A DNA stretch of 64,000 nt from Calothrix sp. NIES-4101 (GTDB lineage Bacteria > Cyanobacteriota > Cyanobacteriia > Cyanobacteriales > Nostocaceae): the NCBI GenBank assembly GCA_004296455.1, contig AP018280.1, positions 3,844,001-3,908,000 of the forward strand, written 5' to 3'. The notes below the pieces were generated by a model. The model saw only the letters and a program-made list of their open reading frames with translations, did not search any database and was not told the origin of the DNA. The position numbers were made by a program, and so were the translations under genes. Each line of letters opens with the position of its first letter. Positions within the stretch are counted from its first letter, which is position 1. Positions 8,725 through 18,439 of the stretch are shown here, one piece after another.

Positions 8725-11700
8725 ATGAATGAATTTGAAGATAATTTTGATGATTTACCAGAAGAGGTACCAGATTTTGATGCAAATCGGGAAGATGATG
8801 ATGAGTCACCAATAAAAAAAGAGTTACTAGCAATTCGCTTATTTAAAAAAGCAGTTCAAAAAGCAAGAGGTAATCAAGGTAATGAGATTCTAGAACAATT
8901 CACAGAATATGTTTTACCGAATTTAATACAACAATTAGCAGGTGCGACAGCAAAAGGTGGTAAGTTTTTTGAAGTTACTATTCCCAAAATTAATGCCGAA
9001 CGTGCCAAAGAAGGAAAGCTACCTGTTGATAGTACCAGAAATGCGGGAGACCAATCTTTAGTTGCTCATTTACTGAATGGTTTCTTTCCTACCTATAGAA
9101 TTATTAGACATCTACAAACATCATCTGTCACAAGTCCAGTTAAACGCAACTGCGATCGATTACAAGTTTGTATTTATATCACTTCTTATTTGCTGCATGA
9201 TTATGAGAAATTTCCCGAATATAAAGATTGGTTAATTGCTAGCGATCGCGAAGAGAAATTTAGTCTCAGGGATTGGGAATTAAATCCACCTAAAAAAGAA
9301 GATGCGCCAAATTTAGGACGTGATTATATCGCCAAAAAAATCAAAGATTTTGGTTTGCATCATTTATTGGGTGAAGATTGGCAAGATTTGATTGATGATA
9401 TTATTGAAATTAGTAGCAATTCTGGCGTTAAACATGATTCAGATTTAGGACTTACTACTCGTGGTTTAAAAACCTTAGAAGATGATAGATTAGATAGTAG
9501 AATCAGACAAGATTTAATCGATTTAGTATCTCTGTCAGATATTTTTGCTTCGGTAATCAAACATCCGAGGGATGCAGAACATCCTCGACTGATAAAATTA
9601 ATCGATCGCTTAAGCAACCATCAACTCAAGCTTACCTATCACTCACTCTCAGAAAATCGTGGTGTTCTCACCAATATCCTCAATAATGCTCTAATTGAAG
9701 CTCATCCAGAAGAGTTTTATACACCATTACTTTACTTACCCGATGGTGTTGTTTATTTAGCTAGTACTGACGCACCAACAATCAACACAGATAATATTCA
9801 GAATTGTGTTGTTATTAAGGTTAAATTCCTTTGTGCGGAGAAACTAAGAGAAAGACAAACCGGGTTTAACCGTGATGGTAAAGGATTGAAATTTGCAGAT
9901 TACTACTGGCTATTCTTTGATGCGATTGGATTAATGGAAGTCAGCATCGATGCAGCTTGTAGATTACTTCCCGATAGTAAAAATGCATCTAGTGGTAAAC
10001 GTAGTGAAAGTTTACAAAGCTATCAAGCGCAAGGGGAACTATCTGCTGACTTAAATGTACAATTTACTGCTGAAATTCGTATTGATCGCTTGGCTGAATT
10101 TGGGGATATTTTGTGTCGGGGAATTTGGGGTAGCTGGAGTGAAAAGGTTAAGCAAGCACAAAAAGATATACCAAAAGCCAAAAGGAAAGTACCTCCCGAA
10201 TTAGATTTAACAGTAAAACTGGCTGAATATTTAGGATTATCCAATGAAATACCAGCAGTTAGACACATTCAATCCTTAAAGAAAACAGGTGGTGTTCCCC
10301 TAGATTGGTATTACCTAGCAGCACAATATTTCCGTAATAATCCTGGTAAAGATTTTGCCGAAATATTAGAAGTAATGCGAGGAATGGTAAATTATGCTGC
10401 AAGTTTAATTCAGCCGATTCTCGAAGATTTTCAAGATATTCTTGATGGATGGGAGGATTTAAAAACCTACGTCCAACGAGTAATCTCATTACCGACAGGA
10501 GCAGTTATCACACCAGAAAGTGACCCATTTTTACTTGAATTGCAACGTTATAATGCAGCCAAGATAACTGGAAGAGGACGGGAAAACGTCTGTGCAATGT
10601 CAAGTTCTGCTTACACTGTTACCGAACAAATGGAGTCAGCAACTTTATTTGCACCACAAGTTTATAGCAACCGTCAAATTTTATTTAATGCTCAAGCAGC
10701 GAAACGTCAAATCTGTTCGATTTGGTCAATTGAAATCATGCTGAGACAGATTTTGATGAACCAAAAAAATGCTGTTGGAGGTGACTTTGAAGGTCGTAAG
10801 TATCGCTATCTATATCTTTATCCCACTTACTTTTTTACACCAGAAACTAATAAATTCTTGCAATTAGCCTACAATCAATTTGCCAGAACTAGGTTTGACG
10901 CAGAGTTACGCAAGCATTTTATTACGGAACAGCAAATAGCAGAATTCGGCATCACAAATTACCAAAAAGTCGATACTCTGTTAATTAAAGAGAATCTCCA
11001 AGTAGAGGATGACAGAACTTTTAAAATTAGTTTTCCTGAACAAGAAACCCTAACGTTCTTTTTCTTGGGACTACCCCCAGGAAGAGATGCAACAGATACT
11101 GAATCTTGGGTGACACCAGCTTGGTTAGCATTTGCATTACCTTTAGTAATGGATGTGAAAGTTGTTGCGTCAGAATCTCCTGTTCCTCCTTTTATTAGTG
11201 GTGCTGATTTTGAAGAAACCGTGTTATTAGATGGAGAGCATCAAGCAATTCATTCTCTAATTAAAAAAGATACCTATCGTTTAGATAGTATACTTCCCAT
11301 CGACTCAAATCAGCGCGATTTTTCACCACTAAATGCGCTAACTGCTGCTTATGCAATCCACTTAGAAGTTAATCGTAAAAAGGATGGTGACCCAGATTGG
11401 GGAAAACTATCAGATTTAGCTAGAGATTTAGAAACAAGTCCACTTTATGTATTTCATTACTTGAATAAATGGCTCCGAAAGCAAGACAAAATAGAGACTG
11501 TCTCTATTGCCAAAACTCGCTTGTATTTAGAATTTTACTACTACTTTGAACCAGGAGGAGAATCAGTGAATCAACTGCGTGAATTAACTATGCTTTACCG
11601 CAAATTTTATCGAGCAAAAAGCCAATATGCAAAAGCAAATGCGGTTCTCAAACCAATTGACGAAGCTGCGGATGTAATTTTGAAAATTGATAAAGCGGTT

Positions 11701-12069
11701 GCTTCTGATGCAGATTCATTAATAGATGTGGTTGCAGCACGTTTAGCAAAATTAATGAATAACGTTAGACGAAGAACTGCGGAAGGAAAACCAACCATTA
11801 CTTTTGTGGATGGAAAGTGGAAACCAGCTTTAACTTCCGAAGAAGAACGTCAAGCAGTATATGACTTTGCCAAATATTTTGTTAAAGAAATTTTTGAGGG
11901 AAGTTTTAAAAGCGATCGCGCACGTTTAGCTGGTACGCAACTGAATCTAATTCGCGATACTTGCGAATATCTTTATCGTCTTGCAGATGACGAAGAACGA
12001 AAAAATCGTAAAGTCGATGAACCGGATGAATTACCAGAAACAGAAGTTGATGTTGATAATGCAGCTTAA
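8725..12069 (+). CDS. cas10d: Type I-D Cas10d (Csc3) large subunit with HD nuclease
   Basis: 1114-residue large subunit of the type I-D effector, supplying PAM recognition and target cleavage. After an acidic N-terminal stretch, the HD-domain residues are visible: QSLVAHLLNG (H115), YLLHDYEKFPEY (H158-D159), and a later HHLLGEDW and LVSLSDIFASVIKH. The remainder is the divergent Cas10 palm and C-terminal helical region. I see no intact GGDD motif, as expected for Cas10d, which does not make cyclic oligoadenylate. It follows the DUF433/toxin remnant by 18 bp with an AGAGGAAT ribosome-binding stretch, and precedes csc2 by 64 bp. Length is normal for the family. Confidence 0.92.
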   Translation: MNEFEDNFDDLPEEVPDFDANREDDDESPIKKELLAIRLFKKAVQKARGNQGNEILEQFTEYVLPNLIQQLAGATAKGGKFFEVTIPKINAERAKEGKLPVDSTRNAGDQSLVAHLLNGFFPTYRIIRHLQTSSVTSPVKRNCDRLQVCIYITSYLLHDYEKFPEYKDWLIASDREEKFSLRDWELNPPKKEDAPNLGRDYIAKKIKDFGLHHLLGEDWQDLIDDIIEISSNSGVKHDSDLGLTTRGLKTLEDDRLDSRIRQDLIDLVSLSDIFASVIKHPRDAEHPRLIKLIDRLSNHQLKLTYHSLSENRGVLTNILNNALIEAHPEEFYTPLLYLPDGVVYLASTDAPTINTDNIQNCVVIKVKFLCAEKLRERQTGFNRDGKGLKFADYYWLFFDAIGLMEVSIDAACRLLPDSKNASSGKRSESLQSYQAQGELSADLNVQFTAEIRIDRLAEFGDILCRGIWGSWSEKVKQAQKDIPKAKRKVPPELDLTVKLAEYLGLSNEIPAVRHIQSLKKTGGVPLDWYYLAAQYFRNNPGKDFAEILEVMRGMVNYAASLIQPILEDFQDILDGWEDLKTYVQRVISLPTGAVITPESDPFLLELQRYNAAKITGRGRENVCAMSSSAYTVTEQMESATLFAPQVYSNRQILFNAQAAKRQICSIWSIEIMLRQILMNQKNAVGGDFEGRKYRYLYLYPTYFFTPETNKFLQLAYNQFARTRFDAELRKHFITEQQIAEFGITNYQKVDTLLIKENLQVEDDRTFKISFPEQETLTFFFLGLPPGRDATDTESWVTPAWLAFALPLVMDVKVVASESPVPPFISGADFEETVLLDGEHQAIHSLIKKDTYRLDSILPIDSNQRDFSPLNALTAAYAIHLEVNRKKDGDPDWGKLSDLARDLETSPLYVFHYLNKWLRKQDKIETVSIAKTRLYLEFYYYFEPGGESVNQLRELTMLYRKFYRAKSQYAKANAVLKPIDEAADVILKIDKAVASDADSLIDVVAARLAKLMNNVRRRTAEGKPTITFVDGKWKPALTSEEERQAVYDFAKYFVKEIFEGSFKSDRARLAGTQLNLIRDTCEYLYRLADDEERKNRKVDEPDELPETEVDVDNAA

Positions 12070-12133
12070 ATTTGAATTTTTTCAATAACTCATCTCACTT
12101 TGTCAAAACTAACCTAATTCTTTGGAGAAACAC

Positions 12134-13147
12134 ATGAGCTTTTTAAAAACCGTTGACGCTAAATTTTTCCACAGTGAAATCCCTGCAAAGCCAATGGGTA
12201 AGTATGCACATTTTATTACTATTCGTGTAACCGAATCTTATCCGTTATTCCAAACTGATGGAGAATTGAATAAAGCGAAAGTTAGAGCGGGAATTCAACA
12301 TCAAGAACCAATTAGTCGTTTAGCAATGTTTAAACGCAAGCAATCTACACCCGAACGTTTAACAGGAAGAGAATTACTTAGAAATTACAAAATTGGTGAT
12401 TGGGAAAAATGTGACTATAACGTTGATTTTAGTAAAACAACTCCCGATTGTATCTTCTATGGTTTTGCAATTGGTGACGCTGGTTCAGAAAAATCTAAAG
12501 TTGTTGTAGATACAGCTTATTCAATTACACCATTTGATGATTCTCACCTTAATTTTACTCTCAATGCACCATTTGAAAATGGGACAATGAGTCGAAATGG
12601 AGAAGTAACCAGCAGAATTAACAGCCAAGACCACATTTTACCGCAAACATTCTTCCCTAGCATTGTCACACTTAAAGACCCAACAGAAGCGGGATTTTTA
12701 TATGTGTTCAATAACATCATTAGAACCCGTCACTATGGAGCGCAAACAACAAGAACAGGAAGGGTAAGAAACGAGTTAATTGGAGTTATCTTTGCTGACG
12801 GAGAGATTGTTAGTAACCTGCGCTGGACACAGAAAATATATGACTTATTAAACTTTAATGGGAAAATTAACCCACCCGATCCACTCAACGAAGATAATGT
12901 TCGTGAAGCTGCGACAAAAGCAATTGCGGAACTGATGACTCAAGAGTTTATTTCCCATAATGATTATATAGGCGATCGCTTTGTTCCCTTACTTGATGAA
13001 GTCAAGTTAATTACAAGCAATGAAAATAAGCTCAAAGAGCTATTAACTCAAGCAAATGTAGAATCTTCTGCTTATGCTCAGAAATATATTTCTAAAAATT
13101 CTGAAAAAGGTAAGAAAGGTAAAAAAGCAAGTGCTGCAACGGAGTAA
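12134..13147 (+). CDS. csc2: Type I-D Cascade backbone protein Csc2 (Cas7d)
   Basis: 337-residue Cas7-family protein that polymerises along the crRNA to form the I-D Cascade backbone. The start MSFLKTVDAKFF is chosen because GGAG lies at 12124-12127 and because a TTG four codons upstream overlaps this site. Family features include the KYAHFITIRVTESYPLFQTDG opening (RRM fold) and the stretch ARGHYGA-like RTRHYGAQTTRTGRVRNE. The C-terminus is rich in lysine (KGKKGKKASAATE). The next gene, csc1, starts 5 bp after its stop, indicating tight co-transcription. Confidence 0.9.
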   Translation: MSFLKTVDAKFFHSEIPAKPMGKYAHFITIRVTESYPLFQTDGELNKAKVRAGIQHQEPISRLAMFKRKQSTPERLTGRELLRNYKIGDWEKCDYNVDFSKTTPDCIFYGFAIGDAGSEKSKVVVDTAYSITPFDDSHLNFTLNAPFENGTMSRNGEVTSRINSQDHILPQTFFPSIVTLKDPTEAGFLYVFNNIIRTRHYGAQTTRTGRVRNELIGVIFADGEIVSNLRWTQKIYDLLNFNGKINPPDPLNEDNVREAATKAIAELMTQEFISHNDYIGDRFVPLLDEVKLITSNENKLKELLTQANVESSAYAQKYISKNSEKGKKGKKASAATE

Positions 13148-13152
13148 AAATT

Positions 13153-13860
13153 ATGGTTTTCATTTACCGTTGTCAGATTGAGTTACACGATAGTATTTAT
13201 TTTGCCACCCGCGAAATCGGTAGACTCTACGAAACTGAACCCATAATTCATAATTACGCGCTCTGCTACGCGCTGGGATTAGTAGATAGCGACAAATATG
13301 CAACCACTGTCCCAGAAGAACATTCCTATCGCTATTTTTGCCCCGAACAAGTACCAAAATATGAGGAGCATTTAACCCCGCTAAATCAACAGGGTATTTA
13401 TGTAACACCAGCTTGCTCTGTTAGCCATACATCCATCCTCAATACATGGAAATATGCGAATAATAATTACCATGTGGAGATGGAGAAAACCCAGAAAAAT
13501 ATTCCCAGCTTTGGCAGAGCAAAAGAGATTGCACCAGAAAGTATATTCGAGTTTTTTGTAATTTCTCAAAAAGAACTCAAATTCCCAAAATGGATTCGTT
13601 TGGGAAAATGGATGAGTAAGGCAGAAGTTACTGTGGAAAAATTACCACAACCAGAAACTAAGAGGGATTTATTTATCTGCACTCACCCATTAAACCCGTT
13701 GGATGTCATGTTTAGCAATCAAGTAATTAGTTACGATGTGGTAAATATGCCCCCTGTTAGTTTGATTCAAAATGTGCAAATGCGCGGACAATACTACTAC
13801 TTTGAAAATATCAAAGATGTCATATTACCTGTAAATATTTCCTATCGTTTTCGGAATTAA
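13153..13860 (+). CDS. csc1: Type I-D Cascade subunit Csc1 (Cas5d)
   Basis: 235-residue Cas5-type subunit that caps the 5' handle of the crRNA in the I-D Cascade. The opening VFIYRCQIELHDSIYFATRE is the start of the RRM-like fold seen in Csc1, followed by EPIIHNYALCYALGL and FGRAKEIAPES. The gene lies 5 bp after csc2 in the canonical order csc2-csc1. Its stop at 13860 is 26 bp from the end of the convergent gene at 13887-14291. Confidence 0.88.
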   Translation: MVFIYRCQIELHDSIYFATREIGRLYETEPIIHNYALCYALGLVDSDKYATTVPEEHSYRYFCPEQVPKYEEHLTPLNQQGIYVTPACSVSHTSILNTWKYANNNYHVEMEKTQKNIPSFGRAKEIAPESIFEFFVISQKELKFPKWIRLGKWMSKAEVTVEKLPQPETKRDLFICTHPLNPLDVMFSNQVISYDVVNMPPVSLIQNVQMRGQYYYFENIKDVILPVNISYRFRN

Positions 13861-13886
13861 GTTTTGGACGCAATACCTATGCGTCC

Positions 13887-14291
13887 CTACTTTCCAAAAC
13901 CAGAACTACGCTTTTTCGTTTTCACAGATTGATTTGCTAGAAATTCTTTTGCAAAACCACCTTTATCTTGTAAAAATAACTTGCGAGTACGCTGACGTTG
14001 ATATTCTTTTAATTCTGCTGCGAGGGGATGATTAGAATCTATTTCTAGGTGAGTTATGGAAACACAATAGGCTGTTTTATCTGTGGGGTCAGATGTTAAA
14101 GCACAGGAAATACCACCTTCATCACCAGTATAAAGAACAGAGGTGACTTCATATTCTTTGTCAGGATTGGCAATTTCTCCCTGTTGTTTTAACATTAGCA
14201 AAAATTGCTTTCCGGGACGAACTTTCATTGGTAAGCTGGCTTTTAATTTCTCAGTTAGTGCGATCGCTTGACTACGATCATCAATTTTCAT
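13887..14291 (-). CDS. Conserved cyanobacterial hypothetical protein, antisense within cas operon
   Basis: 134 residues, no function recognised. The sequence is soluble and mixed alpha/beta, with a recognisable core YEVTSVLYTGDEGGISCAL followed by VSITHLEID and HPLAAELKEYQRQR, and a basic C-terminus (KTKKRSSGFGK). I believe similar proteins occur widely in cyanobacteria outside CRISPR loci, but I cannot check that here. It is read against the cas genes, between csc1 and cas6, and so separates the effector block from the processing and adaptation genes. No transmembrane segment or signal peptide is seen. A CRISPR role is not supported beyond location. Confidence 0.7.
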   Translation of the reverse strand: MKIDDRSQAIALTEKLKASLPMKVRPGKQFLLMLKQQGEIANPDKEYEVTSVLYTGDEGGISCALTSDPTDKTAYCVSITHLEIDSNHPLAAELKEYQRQRTRKLFLQDKGGFAKEFLANQSVKTKKRSSGFGK

Positions 14292-14349
14292 AAGTTTTTC
14301 TCCTAATTTTTAGCTTTTTCCAGGTTTGTTATCTAATTCGTTAAAATCT

Positions 14350-15189
14350 ATGCCTCACAGTCTCATCCTTAACATCATTCCCCAATCTCCCATCTACCCT
14401 AACTATCTTACAGGGAGACATTACCACGCCTTATTCCTCAATCTTATCAGTTCGGTCGATCGCACTCTCGGTGATAAGTTACATGACTCTACCGCAGATA
14501 AGCCTTTTACTCTGTCTCCTTTGCAAGTCAAGATGGATGAGGGTATACGACAACGCAGAGAAGCTGGAAACAGTCATATATTACAATATCAGCAGCAAAA
14601 ACCTATTCCCCCTGGTACTCCTTGTTGGTGGAGAATATCATTACTTGATGACACCTTATTTAGCAAACTAACGCAACTATGGTTGAATATTAACCCCGAA
14701 CAACCTTGGCATCTGGGTTCTGCGGATTTATTTATTACTAGCATTCTTGGTACTCCACAGTTTACGCAACCTTGGGCAAATGCTTGTTCCTATGACCAAT
14801 TATACGATCGCGCCAGCAAAAGCGAAAAAACTATTAATTTTGCTTTGGCGACACCTACTGCCTTTCGTCAAGGGAGTTACGATACTGCTTTACCTAGTAG
14901 GGATTCGGTGTTTAAGAGTTTGTTGCAACGCTGGAATAAATATAGTGGGATGGAGTTTCAGTCTGATTGGATTGAGTCGATTTTTCCGAGTTTTTTTAAC
15001 ATCAAGACTGAAATTGCTAGCGATTCTCGTAGTAAATTTATTGGCTGTGTCGGTGAGATTAGTTATCGGATTATGGGTGATGTGGAAGTTGGATTAATTA
15101 AACAAGTTAATGCTCTTGCTGATTTTGCTTTGTATGCAGGAGTGGGGCGGAAAACACCTATGGGAATGGGAATGTTGAGGAGGATTTAG
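14350..15189 (+). CDS. cas6: CRISPR pre-crRNA endoribonuclease Cas6
   Basis: 279 residues from ATG 14350 (a TTG eight codons upstream is possible). Cas6 cuts the repeat RNA 3' of its hairpin, leaving the eight-nucleotide handle AUUGAAAC at the 5' end of each crRNA. Two ferredoxin-like folds are expected; an early histidine pair in GRHYHALFLNLI is the likely catalytic region, and the C-terminal glycine-rich loop is GVGRKTPMGMGMLRRI. The partner repeat hairpin is present in the array 2.4 kb downstream. The start is only 58 bp from the 5' end of the antisense gene, so it may have its own promoter. Confidence 0.88.
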   Translation: MPHSLILNIIPQSPIYPNYLTGRHYHALFLNLISSVDRTLGDKLHDSTADKPFTLSPLQVKMDEGIRQRREAGNSHILQYQQQKPIPPGTPCWWRISLLDDTLFSKLTQLWLNINPEQPWHLGSADLFITSILGTPQFTQPWANACSYDQLYDRASKSEKTINFALATPTAFRQGSYDTALPSRDSVFKSLLQRWNKYSGMEFQSDWIESIFPSFFNIKTEIASDSRSKFIGCVGEISYRIMGDVEVGLIKQVNALADFALYAGVGRKTPMGMGMLRRI

Positions 15190-15290
15190 AATAAATATTC
15201 AGTCAAATTCTGAAGATTTAACTAATAGTCAATCAGCAATAAGCAATAAATAATTCACTAATAAATATCACAACTAGCAATAATTAACCC

Positions 15291-15878
15291 ATGACAGAAT
15301 ATATTCCCATTGCGGCATTGAACCAATTTGCCTATTGTCCGCATCGCTGTTGGCGGATGTTTTGTATTGGTGAGTTTACTGATAATCAATACACAATCGA
15401 AGGAACAAGTTTACATGATAGGGTACATACAACAGGCGAAGGGAATAGAGAGGAAACTTGTCAAGTTCGAGCAATTTGGTTGAAGTCGGACAAATATCAA
15501 TTAATTGGGAAATCCGATTTGATTGAGTTAGAAAATGGCGAATGGATACCAGTTGAATATAAGCGGGGAAAGAAAGGTGAATGGGATAATGATGAATTAC
15601 AAGTTTGCGCTCAAGCTTTGTGTTTGGAGGAAATGACGGGAAAAGTTATCAAAAATGGGTATGTTTATTATGCTCAGACTCATCAAAGGCAATTAGTAGA
15701 AATTTCTGATGAGTTGCGACGGGAAACTATTAACACGATTGCTGATGTGACAAGATTAATTGAGACTGGAGCCATGCCACAAGCAGTTTATAGCCCAAGG
15801 TGTCGTGGTTGTAGTTTGTATGAGCAATGCCTGCCCAAGCTGGCAGAAAAGGTTAACAAATATTGTGAGGTGGGTTGA
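15291..15878 (+). CDS. cas4: CRISPR-associated Cas4 exonuclease
   Basis: 195-residue PD-(D/E)XK nuclease that trims prespacers and helps select the PAM. Catalytic residues are visible as GKSDLIE (D76) and PVEYKRGK (E89, K91). The iron-sulfur cluster cysteines are at the N-terminus (C16 and C20 in AYCPHRC, one probably used) and the C-terminus (C171, C174, C180 in CRGCSLYEQC). It lies between cas6 and cas1 in the standard I-D order, about 100 bp after cas6 and 75 bp before cas1. Length is typical. Confidence 0.92.
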   Translation: MTEYIPIAALNQFAYCPHRCWRMFCIGEFTDNQYTIEGTSLHDRVHTTGEGNREETCQVRAIWLKSDKYQLIGKSDLIELENGEWIPVEYKRGKKGEWDNDELQVCAQALCLEEMTGKVIKNGYVYYAQTHQRQLVEISDELRRETINTIADVTRLIETGAMPQAVYSPRCRGCSLYEQCLPKLAEKVNKYCEVG

Positions 15879-15953
15879 GATAATTGTTAACGCGATTTTT
15901 TGCTATTTTTCTACTTGTTTTTGCTGAATTTTAATAAAATTTGGAGATAATTT

Positions 15954-16958
15954 ATGGGTACTGTTTACATTACTCAAGAAGATACTTTTATTGCCAAAAT
16001 TGATGAAAGATTAAATGTAAGATTTGAGAAAAAGACGATTTTAGACGTACCATTACTAAAAATTGATGGTGTAGTGATTATGGGGCGTGCAACTATTTCA
16101 CCAGCCGTGATCACAGAACTTATTCAAAACAAAATTTCTTTAACTTTTCTCACAATTAATGGTAAATATATAGCCCGTTTGGAACCAGAAATGACTAAAA
16201 ACATTTTCCTCCGTTCGGCTCAGTGGAAAGCTGCTGGTGAGTCAATTCAAGCAATTCATGTAGCAAAAGCTTTTGTTAGAGGAAAGCTCAAGAATTATCG
16301 CAATTCACTGTTAAAAACTCAACGAAACTATACCGAAATTGACACTAGCGAAGGAATTAGTCAAATTGAAAGCTCTTTAGTGTCTTTAGAAAAAGCAACC
16401 ACAATCAATTCAATTCGCGGTTGTGAAGGTGCTGGTAGTGCAGCATATTTCGGCTGTTTTAATGATTTTATTCGTGTCGATAATTTTAGTTTCAATAATC
16501 GCAATCGTCGTCCACCAATAGACCCTATAAATTCTCTTTTGAGTTTAGGATATTCATTACTGCGTCACGATATTCAAGGTGCATTAAATATTGTTGGTTT
16601 CGACCCATATTTGGGATATTTACATACCGAACGTTATGGTAGACCATCTTTAGCATTAGATTTGATGGAAGAATTTCGTCCTTTGATTGTTGATTCTTTA
16701 GTTCTTGGCACAATTAATCGCAAGATGTTCAAACCATCTGATTTTGTGACGGAGCCTGTTAGTAATGCAGTTTCTTTAACTAAGGAAAAATTACATGAAT
16801 TCCTCAAGCTATATCAACAAAAAAAGCTAGATAAAATTACTCATCCTGTTTTAGGGGTTAAAAAAAGCTATCAAGAAATTTTTGAAATTCAAGCACGTTT
16901 GTTAGGTAAATATCTCATGGGTGAAACTGATAAATATCCACCTTTAATTATGAAGTAA
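15954..16958 (+). CDS. cas1: CRISPR integrase Cas1
   Basis: 334-residue Cas1, the metal-dependent integrase that inserts spacers with Cas2. The N-terminal beta domain is followed by the helical catalytic domain with E158 (IRGCEGAGSAAYF), H224 (GYLHTERYGRPSLALDL) and acidic residues D236/E239-240. A GGAG-like site (TTGGAGATAATTT) precedes the ATG at 15954. It is complete and intact, so spacer acquisition is likely functional. The gap to cas2 (133 bp) contains a GAGAAACC/GGTTTCTC inverted repeat at 17018-17034, a short palindrome of the sort dispersed in cyanobacterial genomes. Confidence 0.95.
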   Translation: MGTVYITQEDTFIAKIDERLNVRFEKKTILDVPLLKIDGVVIMGRATISPAVITELIQNKISLTFLTINGKYIARLEPEMTKNIFLRSAQWKAAGESIQAIHVAKAFVRGKLKNYRNSLLKTQRNYTEIDTSEGISQIESSLVSLEKATTINSIRGCEGAGSAAYFGCFNDFIRVDNFSFNNRNRRPPIDPINSLLSLGYSLLRHDIQGALNIVGFDPYLGYLHTERYGRPSLALDLMEEFRPLIVDSLVLGTINRKMFKPSDFVTEPVSNAVSLTKEKLHEFLKLYQQKKLDKITHPVLGVKKSYQEIFEIQARLLGKYLMGETDKYPPLIMK

Positions 16959-17091
16959 TAGTCAGATTTTTTCATGTTCTTGGATTTAAGTAATTAGCCA
17001 TCATCTGACTCTTTGATGAGAAACCCGGTTTCTCCCTGCGCGACTATTTATCATCAGCCTTACTACTTTTTATCCCTCATATCCTTGATTT

Positions 17092-17367
17092 ATGATGTTT
17101 GTTGTTGTTTCTTACGATATTCCTGAAGATAAACGCCGTACTAAAATTCATAAGATTCTTAAATCCTATGGACAGTGGATGCAGTATTCTGTTTTTGAGT
17201 GCGATTTAACTGATACTCAGTATGCTAAACTACGATCGCGTCTTTCTAAAGTGATAAAACCTAAAGAAGATAGCATTCGTTTTTATTCCCTCTGTGGTTG
17301 CTGCCAACCAAAGGTAGAGCGTATTGGCGGTGAAATGCCACGGGATAACACAATATTTTTTGCTTGA
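17092..17367 (+). CDS. cas2: CRISPR-associated Cas2
   Basis: 91-residue Cas2, the structural partner of Cas1 in the adaptation complex. The ferredoxin-like fold begins VVVSYDIPEDKRRTKIHK (conserved aspartate in SYD), continues with YGQWMQYSVFECDL and ends with the RFYSLCGCC strand. Two adjacent ATG codons (17092 and 17095) are possible starts. Its stop is 263 bp before the first CRISPR repeat, so the leader follows directly. Confidence 0.95.
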   Translation: MMFVVVSYDIPEDKRRTKIHKILKSYGQWMQYSVFECDLTDTQYAKLRSRLSKVIKPKEDSIRFYSLCGCCQPKVERIGGEMPRDNTIFFA

Positions 17368-17630
17368 TATTTGCTAGCTGGTTGCGCTAACCTGTGGGTG
17401 TTGGGAACTGTCTGTAAAATTTAGTGCCTGAATTGTTGATTCTGTCTCGGTTTGAGCGCTTTTTCCCTGTTTTGAGGTTGGCGCAATTCTTGAAAGCTTT
17501 TCTATATATGGGTTTCAGATTTTTTTGTTGGGGTTGCTCTTGACAAGCGATCGCTTGAAACAGTATTTTTTATGAGACTAGCGCAACCGCACCTTGAAAA
17601 CTAAATACAGTAATGGTTCTGTACCAAGCT
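17368..17630 (+). promoter_or_regulatory. CRISPR leader between cas2 and the array
   Basis: 263 bp with no open frame worth reporting, upstream of the first repeat in the transcription direction. It contains the inverted pair GGTTGCGCTA (17380-17389) and TAGCGCAACC (17579-17588), a related GTTGGCGCAA stretch near 17476, and a HIP1 octamer near 17548. The last 45 bp before the array (ending GTACCAAGCT) are where Cas1-Cas2 recognition normally occurs. Leader identity follows from position and from the decay of repeats at the opposite end. Confidence 0.7.
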
Positions 17631-18439
17631 ATTGCAATTCAAACTAATCCCTATTAGGGATTGAAACGTGCATGATGTTGATAACCAAGGATTAATTTAC
17701 ATTGCAATTCAAACTAATCCCTATTAGGGATTGAAACTAATTAAAAAGCTTGGGGCTATCAGATACTTAAATTGCAATTCAAACTAATCCCTATTAGGGA
17801 TTGAAACACTTCTATGCCAAAGCGATCGCCGGACTGAATTGCATTGCAATTCAAACTAATCCCTATTAGGGATTGAAACTTAACCTAAAAACCGCGATCG
17901 CAGTTCATTTAAAAATTGCAATTCAAACTAATCCCTATTAGGGATTGAAACAGTTATAAATCGCACATCCAGCTTCGTAATATACTGGATTGCAATTCAA
18001 ACTAATCCCTATTAGGGATTGAAACTTAAAGAATACTAAGCAAAGATATCTTAATATGATAAAATTGCAATTCAAACTAATCCCTATTAGGGATTGAAAC
18101 CAATGAATATGTCGGCAATGGGTGCAGCCGCTCAAAGGAATTGCAATTCAAACTAATCCCTATTAGGGATTGAAACAATTAAAGGTAACTGATGTATTAC
18201 CTATCATTAAATTGCAATTCAAACTAATCCCTATTAGGGATTGAAACTTTGAAGTTATACATCAACGAATGTAGTAACCTCAATATTGCAATTCAAACTA
18301 ATCCCTATTAGGGATTGAAACCCCGGTTTTTCTGATTTTCCTTTGTATCAAAGTATTGCAATTCAAACTAATCCCTATCAGGGATTGAAACTGGTTAAAA
18401 GCTTCTCTGTAATGCATCTTTACATAATTGCAATTCAAA
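17631..18439 (+). CRISPR. Type I-D CRISPR array, 11 full repeats and one truncated
   Basis: Eleven 37-nt repeats begin at 17631, 17701, 17771, 17843, 17915, 17989, 18064, 18140, 18211, 18285 and 18355. They start ATTGCAATTCAAAC and end in AATCCC-TATTA-GGGATT plus GAAAC, a six-bp hairpin with an eight-nucleotide ATTGAAAC handle. Ten are identical; the last full one has C for T in the hairpin loop. A twelfth repeat keeps only 13 nt (18427-18439). The 11 spacers are 33-39 nt. Loss of repeat identity at the right end and the ATTGAAAC end place the leader on the left, next to cas2. Spacers 3 and 4 each contain the HIP1 octamer. I saw no spacer match inside this window. Confidence 0.97.

Noticed and set aside
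17938-18135. Minus-strand frame through the CRISPR repeats
   Set aside because: It is a translation of the repeats themselves and has no coding character.
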